Shown: positions 52,381 through 62,595, counted from the first letter of the stretch. The stretch is DNA of 64,000 bases from Pseudomonas sp. GV071 (GCF_003050835.1 NZ_QAOJ01000001.1:372001-436000), one strand, 5' to 3'. Notes: generated from the sequence alone by a model not told the origin. Program-made: numbers and translations.

Positions 52381-53082
52381 ATGGATGTGTTTGCCAGCAA
52401 TTGGGCCGCGCGTTTTGGCCAACTCTGCCTGTGTGTCGGCTTGGCGCTGCTGTCGCAGGTAACCCTGGCCGCAGAAAGCGACCCGTGGGAAGGCTTCAAT
52501 CGCCCGGTGTTCACCTTCAACGACACCATCGACACTTACGCCCTGAAACCTCTGGCGCAGGGCTACCAGAAGGTCACCCCGCAGTTCCTCGAAGACGGCA
52601 TCCACAACATCTTCAATAACGTCGGTGACGTCGGCAACCTGGCCAACGACCTGCTGCAAGGCAAGGTCGAAGCCGCTGGCGTCGATACCAGTCGCGTACT
52701 GTTCAACACCACCTTCGGCCTGCTCGGTTTCTTCGATGTGGGCACCAAGATGGGCCTGCAGCGCAACGACGAAGACTTCGGCCAGACCCTCGGCGCCTGG
52801 GGCCTGAACAGCGGCCCGTACCTGGTTCTGCCACTGCTCGGTCCAAGCACCGTGCGCGACGCTTCCGGCAAGATCCCGGACAGCTTCCTCGAACCCTATC
52901 CGTACATCAACGACGTGCCGGCGCGTAACGTGGCCCGTGGCGTTGATGTGATCGATACCCGCGCCAGCCTGCTGTCGGCGGAGAAGTTCATCAGCGGCGA
53001 CAAGTACAGCTTTATCCGCAATGCCTATCTGCAGATGCGCGAATTCAAAGTCAAAGACGGCCAAGTCGAAGATGATTTTTAA
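52381..53082 (+). CDS. mlaA: Outer membrane lipid asymmetry protein MlaA (VacJ)
   Basis: A 233-residue protein of the Mla pathway, which removes phospholipids from the outer leaflet. It has an N-terminal export signal (hydrophobic about 14-30, LCLCVGLALLSQVTLA) and the MlaA core DPWEGFNRPVFTFNDTID, NVGDVGNLANDLLQGK, GPYLVLPLLGPSTVRDASG. No clear lipobox is seen; many homologues are lipoproteins. ATG at 52381 follows GGAG by 7 bp; in-frame upstream ATGs at 52327 and 52219 lack this. Confidence 0.95.
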   Translation: MDVFASNWAARFGQLCLCVGLALLSQVTLAAESDPWEGFNRPVFTFNDTIDTYALKPLAQGYQKVTPQFLEDGIHNIFNNVGDVGNLANDLLQGKVEAAGVDTSRVLFNTTFGLLGFFDVGTKMGLQRNDEDFGQTLGAWGLNSGPYLVLPLLGPSTVRDASGKIPDSFLEPYPYINDVPARNVARGVDVIDTRASLLSAEKFISGDKYSFIRNAYLQMREFKVKDGQVEDDF

Positions 53083-53093
53083 CGCGCAGCTCT

Positions 53094-53154
53094 TGTAGGC
53101 GCGGCTTTAGCCGCGATGGCTTTGAAAAGAGCATCGCGGCTGAAGCCGCTCCTA
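53094..53154. repeat. REP doublet (CTCCTAC type)
   Basis: TGTAGGCGCGGCTTTAGCCG... (53094-53118) faces CATCGCGGCTGAAGCCGCTC... (53132-53154), with few mismatches. It is the same class as 10661-10727. Confidence 0.85.
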
Positions 53155-53170
53155 CGGGGCGATGTTTTGA

Positions 53171-53211
53171 GCAATAAAAAAGGCGACCTTCAAGGTCGCC
53201 TTTTTTATTGC
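53171..53211. terminator. Bidirectional terminator between mlaA and the PilZ gene
   Basis: GCAATAAAAAAGGCGACCTT and its exact complement AAGGTCGCCTTTTTTATTGC give 20-bp arms with T runs on both strands. Confidence 0.9.
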
Positions 53212-53220
53212 TACGGGGAA

Positions 53221-53520
53221 TTACTTCATCGACAGAATCGCCAACCCCAGGGATTGTCTGCCGCCATCCAGCGCGCTGGCGCGGATGACTTCGGCTTCGG
53301 CGTCGAGGCCGCGTAGTTCGTTGTGTTCGGATGCGATGTGGACGCGGACCTTGTCGCCCACCTTGGCGTCGCTTTCGGCTTCCAACTGCATGCCGGTGCT
53401 GGACAGATCGAGGCAGAGGGCCGGAATGTCGCGGCCGGCGTGTTTCAAGGTAACGGGTGCTTCCAAGCGCATACGGATGTAGTCGCGTTTCTCGGTGTAG
53501 GCATGATCACTTTGGCTCAT
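53221..53520 (-). CDS. PilZ-domain protein (cyclic di-GMP receptor)
   Basis: A 99-residue single PilZ domain. The c-di-GMP motif is RxxxR (EKRDYIRMRLEAPV: YIRMR positions) plus CLDLSSTGMQLE, corresponding to DxSxxG. It should bind c-di-GMP and act on an unknown partner. It is divergent from rssB, across a 217-bp gap in which I see no certain promoter. Confidence 0.9.
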   Translation of the reverse strand: MSQSDHAYTEKRDYIRMRLEAPVTLKHAGRDIPALCLDLSSTGMQLEAESDAKVGDKVRVHIASEHNELRGLDAEAEVIRASALDGGRQSLGLAILSMK

Positions 53521-53737
53521 TGACCCGCTCCTCTGGTTTTATGGACTCTCCGATGGCCCTTATAACCTTGGCCTCTTTCAGCTGTAAAGGCATCAGACGA
53601 TGATCGGCGTAAGCTTGAATCGCCGCACGGATGGGAGTACCGTCTGCGCCTTGACATGATCTCCCTAGTACACGCGTCCCGGCTGATCGGCCTGACGTAC
53701 ACGCCAACCACCCCTGGCGCCGTTTGCCTGGTACCCC

Positions 53738-54922
53738 ATGCACAATTCCAGTGCCTCGCTGCTGATTATTGATGACGACGAAGTAGTGCGCGCCAGCTTG
53801 GCTGCCTACTTGGAAGACAGTGGCTTCAGCGTTCTGCAAGCTAGCAACGGCTTGCAGGGTCTGCAGATATTCGAGCAGGAAAAACCTGACTTGGTGATCT
53901 GCGACCTACGTATGCCGCAAGTCGACGGCTTAGAACTGATCCGCCGGATCAACGCGCTCGAGGTGCAAACCCCGGTTATCGTCGTGTCCGGTGCTGGCGT
54001 CATGAGCGATGCGGTCGAGGCCTTGCGCCTGGGCGCCGCCGACTACCTGATCAAACCCCTGGAAGACCTGGCCGTGCTCGAGCACTCGGTGCGCCGAGCC
54101 CTGGACCGCGCCAACCTGCGCCTGGAAAACCAGCGCTACCGGGAAAAACTGGAAGTCGCCAACCGCGAGCTGCAAGCCAGCCTGAACCTGTTGCAAGAAG
54201 ACCAGAACGCCGGTCGCCAGGTGCAGATGAACATGCTGCCGGTCACGCCCTGGAGCGTCGACGGCCTGCAGTTTGCCCACCAGATCATCCCGTCGCTGTA
54301 CTTGTCGGGCGACTTCGTTGATTACTTCCGTCTGGACGACCACCGCATCGCCTTCTATCTGGCCGACGTTTCTGGCCACGGCGCGTCCTCGGCGTTTATC
54401 ACGGTACTGCTGAAATTCATGACCACCCGGCTGCTGTACGAGTCGCGCCGTGGCGGTCTGCTCCCCGAATTCAAACCGTCGGATGTGCTTGGGCACATCA
54501 ACCGCGGCTTGATCAATTGCAAACTCGGCAAGCACGTCACCATGTTGGGTGGTGTGATTGACGAGCAGAGTGGAAAGCTCACGTACAGCATCGGCGGCCA
54601 TTTACCGCTGCCGATCATGTACAGCGAAGGCAAGGCGCATTACCTGGAAGGCCGCGGCCTGCCGGTGGGGCTGTTTGATGAGGCAACCTACAGCGATCAC
54701 GTGATCGAGTTGCCCGAGTCGTTCAGCCTGACCTTGCTTTCCGACGGCATTTTGGACCTTTTGCCGAGCGATACACTCAAAGAAAAGGAAGCGTTGCTAC
54801 CACAGTTGGTGTGCACGGCAGGTGGCAGCCTGGATGGCTTGCGCCAGGTGCTTGGGCTGGCCAATCTCGCCGAGATGCCAGATGATATCGCCTTGCTGGT
54901 GTTAAGCAGGAACCTTGCATGA
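53738..54922 (+). CDS. rssB: Response regulator with PP2C-type phosphatase domain (RssB)
   Basis: A 394-residue regulator. The N-terminal receiver has LLIIDDDEVVR, phospho-Asp 56 in LVICDLRMPQVDG and DYLIKPLEDL; a coiled-coil linker (about 125-165) leads to a SpoIIE/PP2C phosphatase domain with YLSGDFVDYF, LADVSGHGASSAF and LLSDGILDLLP. It should dephosphorylate the STAS protein RssC in a partner-switching pathway controlling a sigma factor. The next gene starts 44 bp downstream. Confidence 0.9.
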   Translation: MHNSSASLLIIDDDEVVRASLAAYLEDSGFSVLQASNGLQGLQIFEQEKPDLVICDLRMPQVDGLELIRRINALEVQTPVIVVSGAGVMSDAVEALRLGAADYLIKPLEDLAVLEHSVRRALDRANLRLENQRYREKLEVANRELQASLNLLQEDQNAGRQVQMNMLPVTPWSVDGLQFAHQIIPSLYLSGDFVDYFRLDDHRIAFYLADVSGHGASSAFITVLLKFMTTRLLYESRRGGLLPEFKPSDVLGHINRGLINCKLGKHVTMLGGVIDEQSGKLTYSIGGHLPLPIMYSEGKAHYLEGRGLPVGLFDEATYSDHVIELPESFSLTLLSDGILDLLPSDTLKEKEALLPQLVCTAGGSLDGLRQVLGLANLAEMPDDIALLVLSRNLA

Positions 54923-54965
54923 TCTGTATGACCGCGCGTCTTATGAGCCGGAAGGGTACCGTTGC

Positions 54966-55448
54966 ATGAGTACCGGTAGAATTCAGTTTGCTGAGCAGAA
55001 CGGCACCTTCGTTCTCAAGTTCGTGGGTGAAGTGCGCCTGACGCTTTGTTCGGCGTTGGATGCCACGATCGAGAAGATTTTCACTGCCCTGAACTTCTCG
55101 GCCATCGTCATTGACCTGACGGAAACCCGCAGCATCGACAGCACCACCCTTGGCTTGCTGGCCAAGTTGTCGATTCTGTCGCGGCAAAAGGTCGGGCTGC
55201 TGCCCACCGTCGTCACGACCCACGCCGACATCACCCGTTTGCTGCAATCCATGGGTTTTGATCAGGTGTTCAATATCGTCGACCAGCCGTTGGCCTGCCC
55301 AGGCAGCCTGGCGGACCTGCCGTCGCAGGATCAATCGGAAGAAGTGGTGAAGGCCAAAGTGCTGGAAGCGCACCGCATTCTGATGGGCCTGAACGAATCC
55401 AATCGGGAAGAATTCCACGATCTGGTGAGCGCACTCGAACGCGGCTAA
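54966..55448 (+). CDS. rssC: STAS-domain anti-sigma-factor antagonist RssC
   Basis: A 160-residue protein. The STAS domain (about 1-105) has the phosphorylatable region TETRSIDSTTLGLLAKL (Ser 56, Ser 59 or Thr 60), and a charged C-terminal extension follows (EEVVKAKVLEAHRILMGLNESNREEFHDLVSALERG). It should be the target of the RssB phosphatase. ATG at 54966 is used because GGAAGGG lies upstream. No anti-sigma kinase gene is adjacent. Confidence 0.88.
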   Translation: MSTGRIQFAEQNGTFVLKFVGEVRLTLCSALDATIEKIFTALNFSAIVIDLTETRSIDSTTLGLLAKLSILSRQKVGLLPTVVTTHADITRLLQSMGFDQVFNIVDQPLACPGSLADLPSQDQSEEVVKAKVLEAHRILMGLNESNREEFHDLVSALERG

Positions 55449-55467
55449 ACGCCTTTCAAGCGCCCAT

Positions 55468-55505
55468 AAAAAACGCCCAAGAGCCAAAAGCTCTTGGGCG
55501 TTTTT
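55468..55505. terminator. Bidirectional terminator between rssC and tal
   Basis: AAAAAACGCCCAAGAG and CTCTTGGGCGTTTTT form the stem. Confidence 0.9.
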
Positions 55506-55511
55506 GTTTGC

Positions 55512-56438
55512 TCAGCGTTTGGCGGCGAGCAGTGCTTCGAGCTTTTCCTGATCGCGCGCGAACTGGCGAATACCTTCGGCCAATTTCTCGGTCGACATGG
55601 CTTCTTCGTTCATCGCCCAGCGGAAGCTGCTTTCGGTGGGTACTTGCTTCGGTTCACCCGGATTGCCTTCGCGCAACACGCGCTCCAGCGAGCCATTGTC
55701 ATCCGACAGCTGCTGCAACAGTTCCGGGCTGATGGTCAGGCGGTCGCAGCCAGCCAATTGCTCGATCTGGCCGATATTGCGGAAGCTCGCGCCCATCACC
55801 ACGGTGCCGTAATCGTTGGCCTTGTAGTAGTTGTAGATGCGCGTCACCGACTTCACACCCGGGTCTTCGGCGCCCACAAAGTCGCGGCCTTCGGCCTTTT
55901 TGTACCAGTCGTAAATGCGGCCCACGAACGGCGAGATCAGGAAGATCCCGGCATCGGCGCAGGCGGCGGCCTGGGCGAAGGAAAACAGCAGGGTCAGGTT
56001 GGTCTGGATTCCGGCGCGCTCCAGTTGTTCGGCGGCGCGAATACCTTCCCAGGTGGAAGCGATTTTGATCAGGATGCGCTCGCGACCCACGCCGGCCTTT
56101 TCGTACAGGTCTACCAGGCGATAGGCGCGAGCTAGCGTGGCTTCGGTATCGAACGACAGGCGAGCATCCACCTCGGTGGAAATACGCCCTGGAATCACCT
56201 TGAGAATGCCCTGGCCCACGGCCACGCCAAAACGGTCACTGGCCAGGCCCAGGTCGCCATTGCAGTCGGCCACGGCCTGATTGAGCAGGTCGGCATAGCC
56301 CGGCATGGCGGCGGCTTTCAGAAGCAGGGAAGGGTTGGTGGTGGCGTCGACAGGTTTGAGGCGGGCAATGGCATCGATATCGCCCGTGTCGGCAACCACG
56401 GTGGTGAACTGGCTGAGTTGTTCAAGCTTGGAGGTCAT
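55512..56438 (-). CDS. tal: Transaldolase B
   Basis: A 308-residue enzyme of the non-oxidative pentose phosphate pathway that moves dihydroxyacetone units between sugar phosphates. It matches E. coli TalB closely: [28 protein letters not shown] at the N-terminus, the Schiff-base lysine in [19 protein letters not shown], and [17 protein letters not shown] at 56438 aligns with the normal start; the in-frame ATG 27 bp upstream does not. Confidence 0.97.
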   Translation of the reverse strand: MTSKLEQLSQFTTVVADTGDIDAIARLKPVDATTNPSLLLKAAAMPGYADLLNQAVADCNGDLGLASDRFGVAVGQGILKVIPGRISTEVDARLSFDTEATLARAYRLVDLYEKAGVGRERILIKIASTWEGIRAAEQLERAGIQTNLTLLFSFAQAAACADAGIFLISPFVGRIYDWYKKAEGRDFVGAEDPGVKSVTRIYNYYKANDYGTVVMGASFRNIGQIEQLAGCDRLTISPELLQQLSDDNGSLERVLREGNPGEPKQVPTESSFRWAMNEEAMSTEKLAEGIRQFARDQEKLEALLAAKR

Positions 56439-56569
56439 GGCACGGCCTTGTAGTAACGAATGCAACGAGTGCCTAGACCTTACCCGAGCCGCCAGCCCCG
56501 CTCAACGGCTGGAGCGTGACATTCGAGGGTGTTTTTGACGTTATCGGCCCAGCGCGCCAGTTTCCCGGC

Positions 56570-56626
56570 AAAAACAAACAGCCCCGGTACAGATGCCTGG
56601 TTGACCAGGCGCCCATATCGGGGCTG
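56570..56626 (-). terminator. Probable terminator of mexEF-oprN
   Basis: On the minus strand CAGCCCCG pairs with CGGGGCTG across a loop that contains its own hairpin (CCTGGT/ACCAGG), and a T-rich stretch follows. It begins 17 bp after the oprN stop. Confidence 0.6.
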
Positions 56627-56642
56627 CGGGGAGTGCAGTTGC

Positions 56643-58055
56643 TTAGCGCGTAGCGACAGTCGCCGGTGCCTGCCAACCGCCGCCCAGGGCTTTATAGATG
56701 GAGACGATGCCGTGGTACACATCGACCTCGGCCTGCGCCTGCGCATCTTCGGCAGCCAGACGTTCACGCTCAGCGTCCAGCAATACCAGGAAGTCCGACG
56801 TACCTTCACGGTAGCGAATCGACGCCTGATTAGCCGCCGCACGGCTGGCTTCGCTCTGACGCAGCAGCGAGACCAGGCGTTCCTGGCGTTTGCCGTAGTC
56901 GCTAAAGGCGTTTTCCGACTCTTCCAGGGCCACCAGCACTTGCTGCTCGTAGTTGGCCAGGGCGCCTTCCGAATCGGCATCGGCGCTACGGATACGCGCT
57001 CTCACGCTGCCCAGGTCAAACGCTGCCCAACTGATGGTCGGCGCCACGCCCCAGGCCCGGGCGGCCGAAGAGCCCAACTGCGAACCACGTGCCGAGGTGA
57101 AGCCGAGGAAGCCGGCGACGTTCACCCGTGGGAACAGGTCTGCCGTGGCTACGCCAACATTGGCCGTAGCCGCTGCCAGTTGCCGCTCGGCAATTCGGAT
57201 ATCCGGCCGGCGACGCAGCAATTCCGCAGGGTCACCAATCGGCAACGCCTTAGCAATCGCCGGAATCGCTTTCGGGCTCAAATCTACGGTCAATTGCTCC
57301 GGCCGTTGACCGAGCAGGGTGGCGATACGGTTACGCGAACGCACCTCCTGCGCTTGCAGCTGCGGCAGGGTGGCCTCGGTGGCCGCCAGGCGTGCATCGG
57401 CACGCAGCACGTCCAATTCGCTGCCGACACCGGCTTCGCGCATGGTGTCGGTGAGGTCGCGCGATTCCTGCTGGTTTTTCAGGTTGCTGCGGGCAATGTT
57501 CTCGCGCAATTGCGCGCCACGCAGTTCACCGTAGGCATCCACCAGCTCGGCAATCAGGCTGACTTGCAGCTGGTACAGCTCGGCCTCGGCGACATCCTGC
57601 TCGGCGTCGCTGGCTTCCAGTTGGCGCTGGATGCGGCCGAACAGGTCGATCTCCCAGGCCATGTCCAAACCGAGGTCATACCGTTCGTTACGCACACGGT
57701 TTTCGGTGATACCGGGTTGCTGCGCTTTGCCGTTCTCGCTGCTGGCGCGGCTGGTGACCACCGGGAAGCGGTCATTGGCGACGTCATCACGAATGGCGCG
57801 AGCCGCTTTCAGACGGGCGAACGCCACGCGCAACTCACGGTTTTCCTGCAACGACTGGCTGACCAGTTGGTTCAGGGTGGGGTCATCGAACTGCTGCCAC
57901 CAGGTCACTTCGAACTTGCTACGGTCGTAGTTGCCTTGAGCGGCGGCGGCCACTTTGGCCGCCTCGGTTTCCGGCGCTTTATAGTCCGGGCCTACGGCAC
58001 AGGCGCTGAGCGCCAGTGCTAGCAGGGTAGGCGCGAAGGCTGCTTTCAAGCTCAT
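56643..58055 (-). CDS. oprN: Outer membrane efflux channel OprN
   Basis: A 470-residue TolC-family lipoprotein. The signal ends with the lipobox LSAC (about residues 16-19), followed by two outer-membrane-factor repeats (WWQQFDDPTLNQLV; WEIDLFGRIQRQLEASDAE; RRRPDIRIAERQLAAATANVGVA). It forms the exit duct for MexEF. The start overlaps the mexF stop by 4 bp (ATGA). It is the last gene of the operon. Confidence 0.94.
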   Translation of the reverse strand: MSLKAAFAPTLLALALSACAVGPDYKAPETEAAKVAAAAQGNYDRSKFEVTWWQQFDDPTLNQLVSQSLQENRELRVAFARLKAARAIRDDVANDRFPVVTSRASSENGKAQQPGITENRVRNERYDLGLDMAWEIDLFGRIQRQLEASDAEQDVAEAELYQLQVSLIAELVDAYGELRGAQLRENIARSNLKNQQESRDLTDTMREAGVGSELDVLRADARLAATEATLPQLQAQEVRSRNRIATLLGQRPEQLTVDLSPKAIPAIAKALPIGDPAELLRRRPDIRIAERQLAAATANVGVATADLFPRVNVAGFLGFTSARGSQLGSSAARAWGVAPTISWAAFDLGSVRARIRSADADSEGALANYEQQVLVALEESENAFSDYGKRQERLVSLLRQSEASRAAANQASIRYREGTSDFLVLLDAERERLAAEDAQAQAEVDVYHGIVSIYKALGGGWQAPATVATR

Positions 58056-61000
58056 GCGTGTGCCTCCAGTGCAGGCGCTTTGGGTGCTTTGCGGGCTTCG
58101 CGGCGTTCCACGAAGTTGCGGATCAACACATAGAACACCGGGGTCAACAGCAGGCCGAAGAAGGTCACCCCGAGCATCCCGGAGAACACCGCCACGCCCA
58201 TGGCATGACGCATTTCCGCACCGGCACCGCTGGAGAACACCAGAGGCACTACACCCATGACGAAGGCGAACGAGGTCATCAGAATCGGCCGCAGACGCAG
58301 GCGGCAAGCTTCCAACACCGCCGCCAGCGGGGTCATGCCTTCCAGCTGTTTGTCCTTGGCGAACTCGACGATCAGAATCGCGTTCTTACAGGCCAATCCC
58401 ACCAATACGATCAAGCCGATCTGGGTAAAGATGTTGTTGTCGCCACCGGACACAATCACCCCGGTAATCGCCGACAGCAGGGTCATCGGTACGATCAGGA
58501 TCACCGCCAATGGCAGGCTCCAGCTTTCGTACTGGGCAGCCAGCACCAGGAAGGCCAGCAGTACGCAGAGCGGGAACACGAACAGCGCGGTGTTGCCCGA
58601 GAGGATTTGCTGATAAGTCAGGTCCGTCCACTCGTAGGTCATGCCGTTAGGCAGTTCGTCTTTCAGCAGTTTCTCGATGGCTTTTTCCGCTTGGCCCGAG
58701 CTGTAGCCCGGTGCTGCCGCGCCATTGATTTCGGCGGTGATAAAGCCGTTGTAGTGCATCACCCGGTCCGGGCCGGAGGTGTCGCTGACCTTGAGGAAGG
58801 TCGCCAGCGGAATCATTTCGCCGAGGTTGTTGCGTACTTTCAGCTGACCGATCTGCTCGGCTTCCAGGCGGAACTGCTGCTCAGCCTGCACGTTGACCTG
58901 ATAAGTTCGGCCAAAACGGTTGAAGTCGTTGGCATACAGCGAGCCCAGGTACACCTGCAGGGTGTCGAAGATGTCGCTGATGGCTACGCCATGGGTCTTG
59001 GCTTTTTCCCGGTCGATCGCCGCGTCTACCTGAGGCACGTTCACCTGGTAGCTGGTGAACAACCCAGCCAGCTCTGGCACGCTCTGGCTCTTGGCGATGA
59101 TGTTCATGGTTTCGTTGTACAGCGCTTCATAGCCCAGACCGCCACGGTCTTCGATCTGCAGGCGGAAGCCGCCGATGGTGCCCAGGCCCTGGACCGGTGG
59201 TGGCGGGAAGATCGCCATGTAGGCTTCCTGAATACCGGCGTACTGGGCGTTCAAGGCACCGGCAATGGCCCCGGCCGACTGGCTTGGGTCTTTGCGTTCA
59301 TCGAAGTCTTTCAGGGCGACGAAGACGATGCCGCTGTTAGGGCTGTTGGTGAAGCCGTTGATGGACAGGCCGGGGAACGCGATGGCATTGGCCACGCCCG
59401 GTTGCTTCATCGCCATTTCGGACATCTGCTTAATCACCGCTTCGGTACGGTCCAGGCTCGCCGCGTCCGGCAGTTGGGCGAAGGCCACCAGGTACTGCTT
59501 GTCTTGCGGCGGTACGAAGCCGGTTGGCGTCGACGAGAAGCCGGCATAGGTCAGCACCATCAGGCCGCCGTACACCACCAGGGCAATACCGCTGCTGCGG
59601 ATAACCCGCGCCACGGTGCCGACATAACCATGGCTGGCTTTGTCGAAGAAGCGGTTGAAGGGACGGAACAACCAGCCGCCCAGCAGCTTATCCAGCACCT
59701 TGGAGAAACGGTCTTTCGGTGCATGGTGATCGCGCAGCAATACCGCAGCCAACGCTGGCGACAGGGTCAGCGAGTTGAAGGCCGAGATCACGGTGGAAAT
59801 TGCAATGGTCAGGGCGAATTGCTTGTAGAACTGCCCGGTGAGGCCGGAGATAAAGGCCGCCGGAATAAATACGGCACAAAGCACCAACGCGGTAGCGATG
59901 ATCGGACCGGTCACTTCCCGCATGGCGCGTTTGGTGGCCTCGACCGGGGTCAGGCCCAGGCCGATGTTCCGCTCCACGTTCTCCACCACCACGATGGCGT
60001 CGTCCACCACGATACCGATGGCCAATACCAGGCCGAACAGTGACAGCGCGTTGAGCGAGAAGCCAAACAGGTGCATCACGGCAAAGGTACCGATCAGCGA
60101 GACCGGCACCGCCACCAACGGAATGATCGAGGCGCGCCAGGTTTGCAGGAACAGGATTACTACCAACACCACCAGAATCAGGGCTTCGAACAGGGTGTGC
60201 ACCACTGCCTCGATGGAGCCGCGAACGAAGATGGTCGGGTCATAAACGATGCTGTAGTCCATGCCTTCCGGGAAGCCTTTCTTCAGCTCTTCCATCTTCG
60301 AACGCACTTCGTTCGAGATTTCGATGGCGTTGGAGCCAGGGCGTTGGAAAATCGGAATGGCCACTGCCGGGTCGTTGTTCAGCAACGAGCGCAGAGCGTA
60401 CTGGCTAGAACCCAGCTCAACGCGAGCGATGTCTTTCAGGCGGGTAATTTCACCGTTTTCACCGGAGCGAATAATGATGTTCTCGAACTCTTCTTCGCTT
60501 ACCAGACGGCCCTGGGTGTTAACCGAGAGCTGGAAACTGGTGCTGCTAGGCGAGGGCGGGGCACCCAGTTGGCCGGCGGCTACCTGACGGTTCTGCTCGC
60601 GAATGGCGGTCACCACATCGGTGGCAGTCAGGTTGCGCGAAGCGGTCTTGTTCGGGTCCAGCCACACACGCAGGGAGTAGTCGCCCATGCCGAACAACTG
60701 CACGTCACCCACACCGCCCAAGCGGCCCAACTCGTCCTTGATATTGAGCAAGGCGTAGTTGGACAGGTAGAGCATGTCGTAGCGTTTATCCGGCGAGGTC
60801 AAGTGCACCACCATGGTCAGGTCCGGCGATGCCTTGTCGACCGTGATACCAATGCGCGTCACTTCTTCCGGCAGCTTGGGCTGGGTACGGGTCACCCGGT
60901 TTTGCACCTGCACCTGCGCGTTGTCCAGGTCGGTACCCAGGGCGAAGGTGATGGTCAGGGTGATCTTGCCGTCGGCGGTCGACTGCGAGGACATGTACAG

Positions 61001-61231
61001 CATGTTCTCGACGCCGGTGATCGCCTGCTCCAGCGGAGCGGCTACGGTTTCACCGATGACCTTCGGGTTGGCGCCTGGGAAGTTGGCACGGACCACGACG
61101 GTCGGTGGGACCACTTCCGGGTATTCGCTGATCGGTAGCTGGAACAGCGAGATGGCGCCGGCGATCAGGATCAGCAGCGATAACACTGCGGCGAAGATCG
61201 GCCGGGAAATGAAGAACTGGGAAAAATTCAT
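58052..61231 (-). CDS. mexF: RND multidrug efflux pump, inner membrane subunit MexF
   Basis: A 1059-residue proton-driven pump with 12 membrane helices and two large periplasmic loops. The N-terminus MNFSQFFISRPIFAAVLSLL, GTDLDNAQVQVQNR, the proton-relay motif GIVVDDAIVVVENVERN in helix 4 and GLVVLVGLACKNAIL-like helix 10 are typical. It resembles P. aeruginosa MexF very strongly along its length. Substrates of that pump include fluoroquinolones and chloramphenicol. Confidence 0.97.
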   Translation of the reverse strand: MNFSQFFISRPIFAAVLSLLILIAGAISLFQLPISEYPEVVPPTVVVRANFPGANPKVIGETVAAPLEQAITGVENMLYMSSQSTADGKITLTITFALGTDLDNAQVQVQNRVTRTQPKLPEEVTRIGITVDKASPDLTMVVHLTSPDKRYDMLYLSNYALLNIKDELGRLGGVGDVQLFGMGDYSLRVWLDPNKTASRNLTATDVVTAIREQNRQVAAGQLGAPPSPSSTSFQLSVNTQGRLVSEEEFENIIIRSGENGEITRLKDIARVELGSSQYALRSLLNNDPAVAIPIFQRPGSNAIEISNEVRSKMEELKKGFPEGMDYSIVYDPTIFVRGSIEAVVHTLFEALILVVLVVILFLQTWRASIIPLVAVPVSLIGTFAVMHLFGFSLNALSLFGLVLAIGIVVDDAIVVVENVERNIGLGLTPVEATKRAMREVTGPIIATALVLCAVFIPAAFISGLTGQFYKQFALTIAISTVISAFNSLTLSPALAAVLLRDHHAPKDRFSKVLDKLLGGWLFRPFNRFFDKASHGYVGTVARVIRSSGIALVVYGGLMVLTYAGFSSTPTGFVPPQDKQYLVAFAQLPDAASLDRTEAVIKQMSEMAMKQPGVANAIAFPGLSINGFTNSPNSGIVFVALKDFDERKDPSQSAGAIAGALNAQYAGIQEAYMAIFPPPPVQGLGTIGGFRLQIEDRGGLGYEALYNETMNIIAKSQSVPELAGLFTSYQVNVPQVDAAIDREKAKTHGVAISDIFDTLQVYLGSLYANDFNRFGRTYQVNVQAEQQFRLEAEQIGQLKVRNNLGEMIPLATFLKVSDTSGPDRVMHYNGFITAEINGAAAPGYSSGQAEKAIEKLLKDELPNGMTYEWTDLTYQQILSGNTALFVFPLCVLLAFLVLAAQYESWSLPLAVILIVPMTLLSAITGVIVSGGDNNIFTQIGLIVLVGLACKNAILIVEFAKDKQLEGMTPLAAVLEACRLRLRPILMTSFAFVMGVVPLVFSSGAGAEMRHAMGVAVFSGMLGVTFFGLLLTPVFYVLIRNFVERREARKAPKAPALEAHA

Positions 61232-61258
61232 CGCTATTAATCCTTTTAAGCCAAGGGC

Positions 61259-62506
61259 TTAGCCGCGTGCCGGAGAAGCGCTGGCGAGCTTCTGCTGCAC
61301 GACTTTGTCGTTCTTGGCTTGCGCCGCATTGGTGTTTTCCAGCGCCTGGCGTTGTTGCGCCAGGGCGGCGATGGTGGCGTCACTGGCCATTGGCACAACC
61401 TGAGGTTCTACCGGCGAGCCTGGGCGAGTGCGTTGCAGGCCTTTCACCACGATCTGGTCACCCTTAGCCAGGCCGCTACGCACAATGCGCAAGCCTTCCA
61501 GCTTCGGCCCCAGCTCTACCGCGCGGTACGCCGCTTTGTGTTCAGCATCGACCACCAGCACAAACTTCTTGCCGAGGTCCGTGCCGACGGCTTCGTCGTT
61601 GATCAGGGTGGCGTTGTAGGTGGCGCTGCCAACCAGTTTCAGGCGGGCATACAGACCAGGGGTGAAGCGGCCATCAGTGTTATCGAACACCGCGCGACCA
61701 CGGATGGTGCCGGTCTTCGGGTTCACCTGGTTGTCGACGAAGTTCATCTGGCCCAGGTGCGGGTTGCCTTCTTCGCCAGTCAGGCCCAGGTACACCGGGC
61801 TGTTCTGGCCGCGCTGGCCTTGGCGGGCGAGTTCGTTGTATTTGAGGAACACGCGCTCATCGACGTCGAAGTAGGCGTACACGCGGTCAGTGGACACCAC
61901 ACTAGTCAGCAGGGTTTGCCCGGCGTTCACCAGGTTGCCGGCGGTGATTTCCGCGCGGCTGACACGGCCATCAATCGGCGCTGTGATGCGGGTAAAGCTC
62001 AGGTTGAGACGGGCGTTTTCCAGTTGCGCCTGGATATTTGCCACACCGGCACGGGCTTCTTGTGCAGCGCTGGTGCGGGCATCGGCCAACTCGGCAGAGA
62101 TGGCATTGCTGGCACGCAGACGCTCACCGCGCTGGGCTTCGTTTTCTGTCCGGTTGAGGTTGGCGCGAACTTGCTGCAGCTGGGCTTCCAGGCTGCGCAC
62201 TTCGGCTTCGAACGGGCGCGGGTCGATCTGGAACAGCAGATCGCCTTTCTTCACCAGGGAGCCTTCGGTGAACACCACTTTGTCGATGTAACCGGAAACG
62301 CGAGGGCGGATGTCGACGGCTTCCGGCGCTTCGAGGCGGCCGGTGAACTCGTCCCACTCATTGATGGGCTGTTGCAGTACCTCGGCAACGCTGACCTTGG
62401 CCACCGGTAGCTGCGCGGTGGCTTCGGGCGCTTTGCCACACGCACTGATAATGACCAGGGCGAGGGCGGCCAGTGGGTATCGCAAGGCTGAAATGGACTG
62501 TTGCAT
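61259..62506 (-). CDS. mexE: RND efflux membrane-fusion lipoprotein MexE
   Basis: A 415-residue periplasmic adaptor. The signal sequence ends in the lipobox ISAC at about residues 19-22. The barrel-sandwich lipoyl halves (RPRVSGYIDKVVFTEGSLVKKGDLLFQIDPRPF and ITAPIDGRVSRAEITAGNLV) flank a helical hairpin. It bridges MexF and OprN. It is the first gene of the operon, 27 bp before mexF. Confidence 0.96.
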   Translation of the reverse strand: MQQSISALRYPLAALALVIISACGKAPEATAQLPVAKVSVAEVLQQPINEWDEFTGRLEAPEAVDIRPRVSGYIDKVVFTEGSLVKKGDLLFQIDPRPFEAEVRSLEAQLQQVRANLNRTENEAQRGERLRASNAISAELADARTSAAQEARAGVANIQAQLENARLNLSFTRITAPIDGRVSRAEITAGNLVNAGQTLLTSVVSTDRVYAYFDVDERVFLKYNELARQGQRGQNSPVYLGLTGEEGNPHLGQMNFVDNQVNPKTGTIRGRAVFDNTDGRFTPGLYARLKLVGSATYNATLINDEAVGTDLGKKFVLVVDAEHKAAYRAVELGPKLEGLRIVRSGLAKGDQIVVKGLQRTRPGSPVEPQVVPMASDATIAALAQQRQALENTNAAQAKNDKVVQQKLASASPARG

Positions 62507-62595
62507 CGGTGGGACTCCGCCATAGGTTTTTTAGGATGGGCGGAGTGTGATGGCGCAATGAGACGTCAGACGAATCGAACAAGCCGAACTTGGAT

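Noticed and set aside
58058-60043. 661-codon ORF on the plus strand opposite mexF
   Set aside because: It is rich in His, Gln and Arg, as expected of an antisense frame in GC-rich DNA, has no recognisable motifs, and lies wholly within the well-supported mexF gene.
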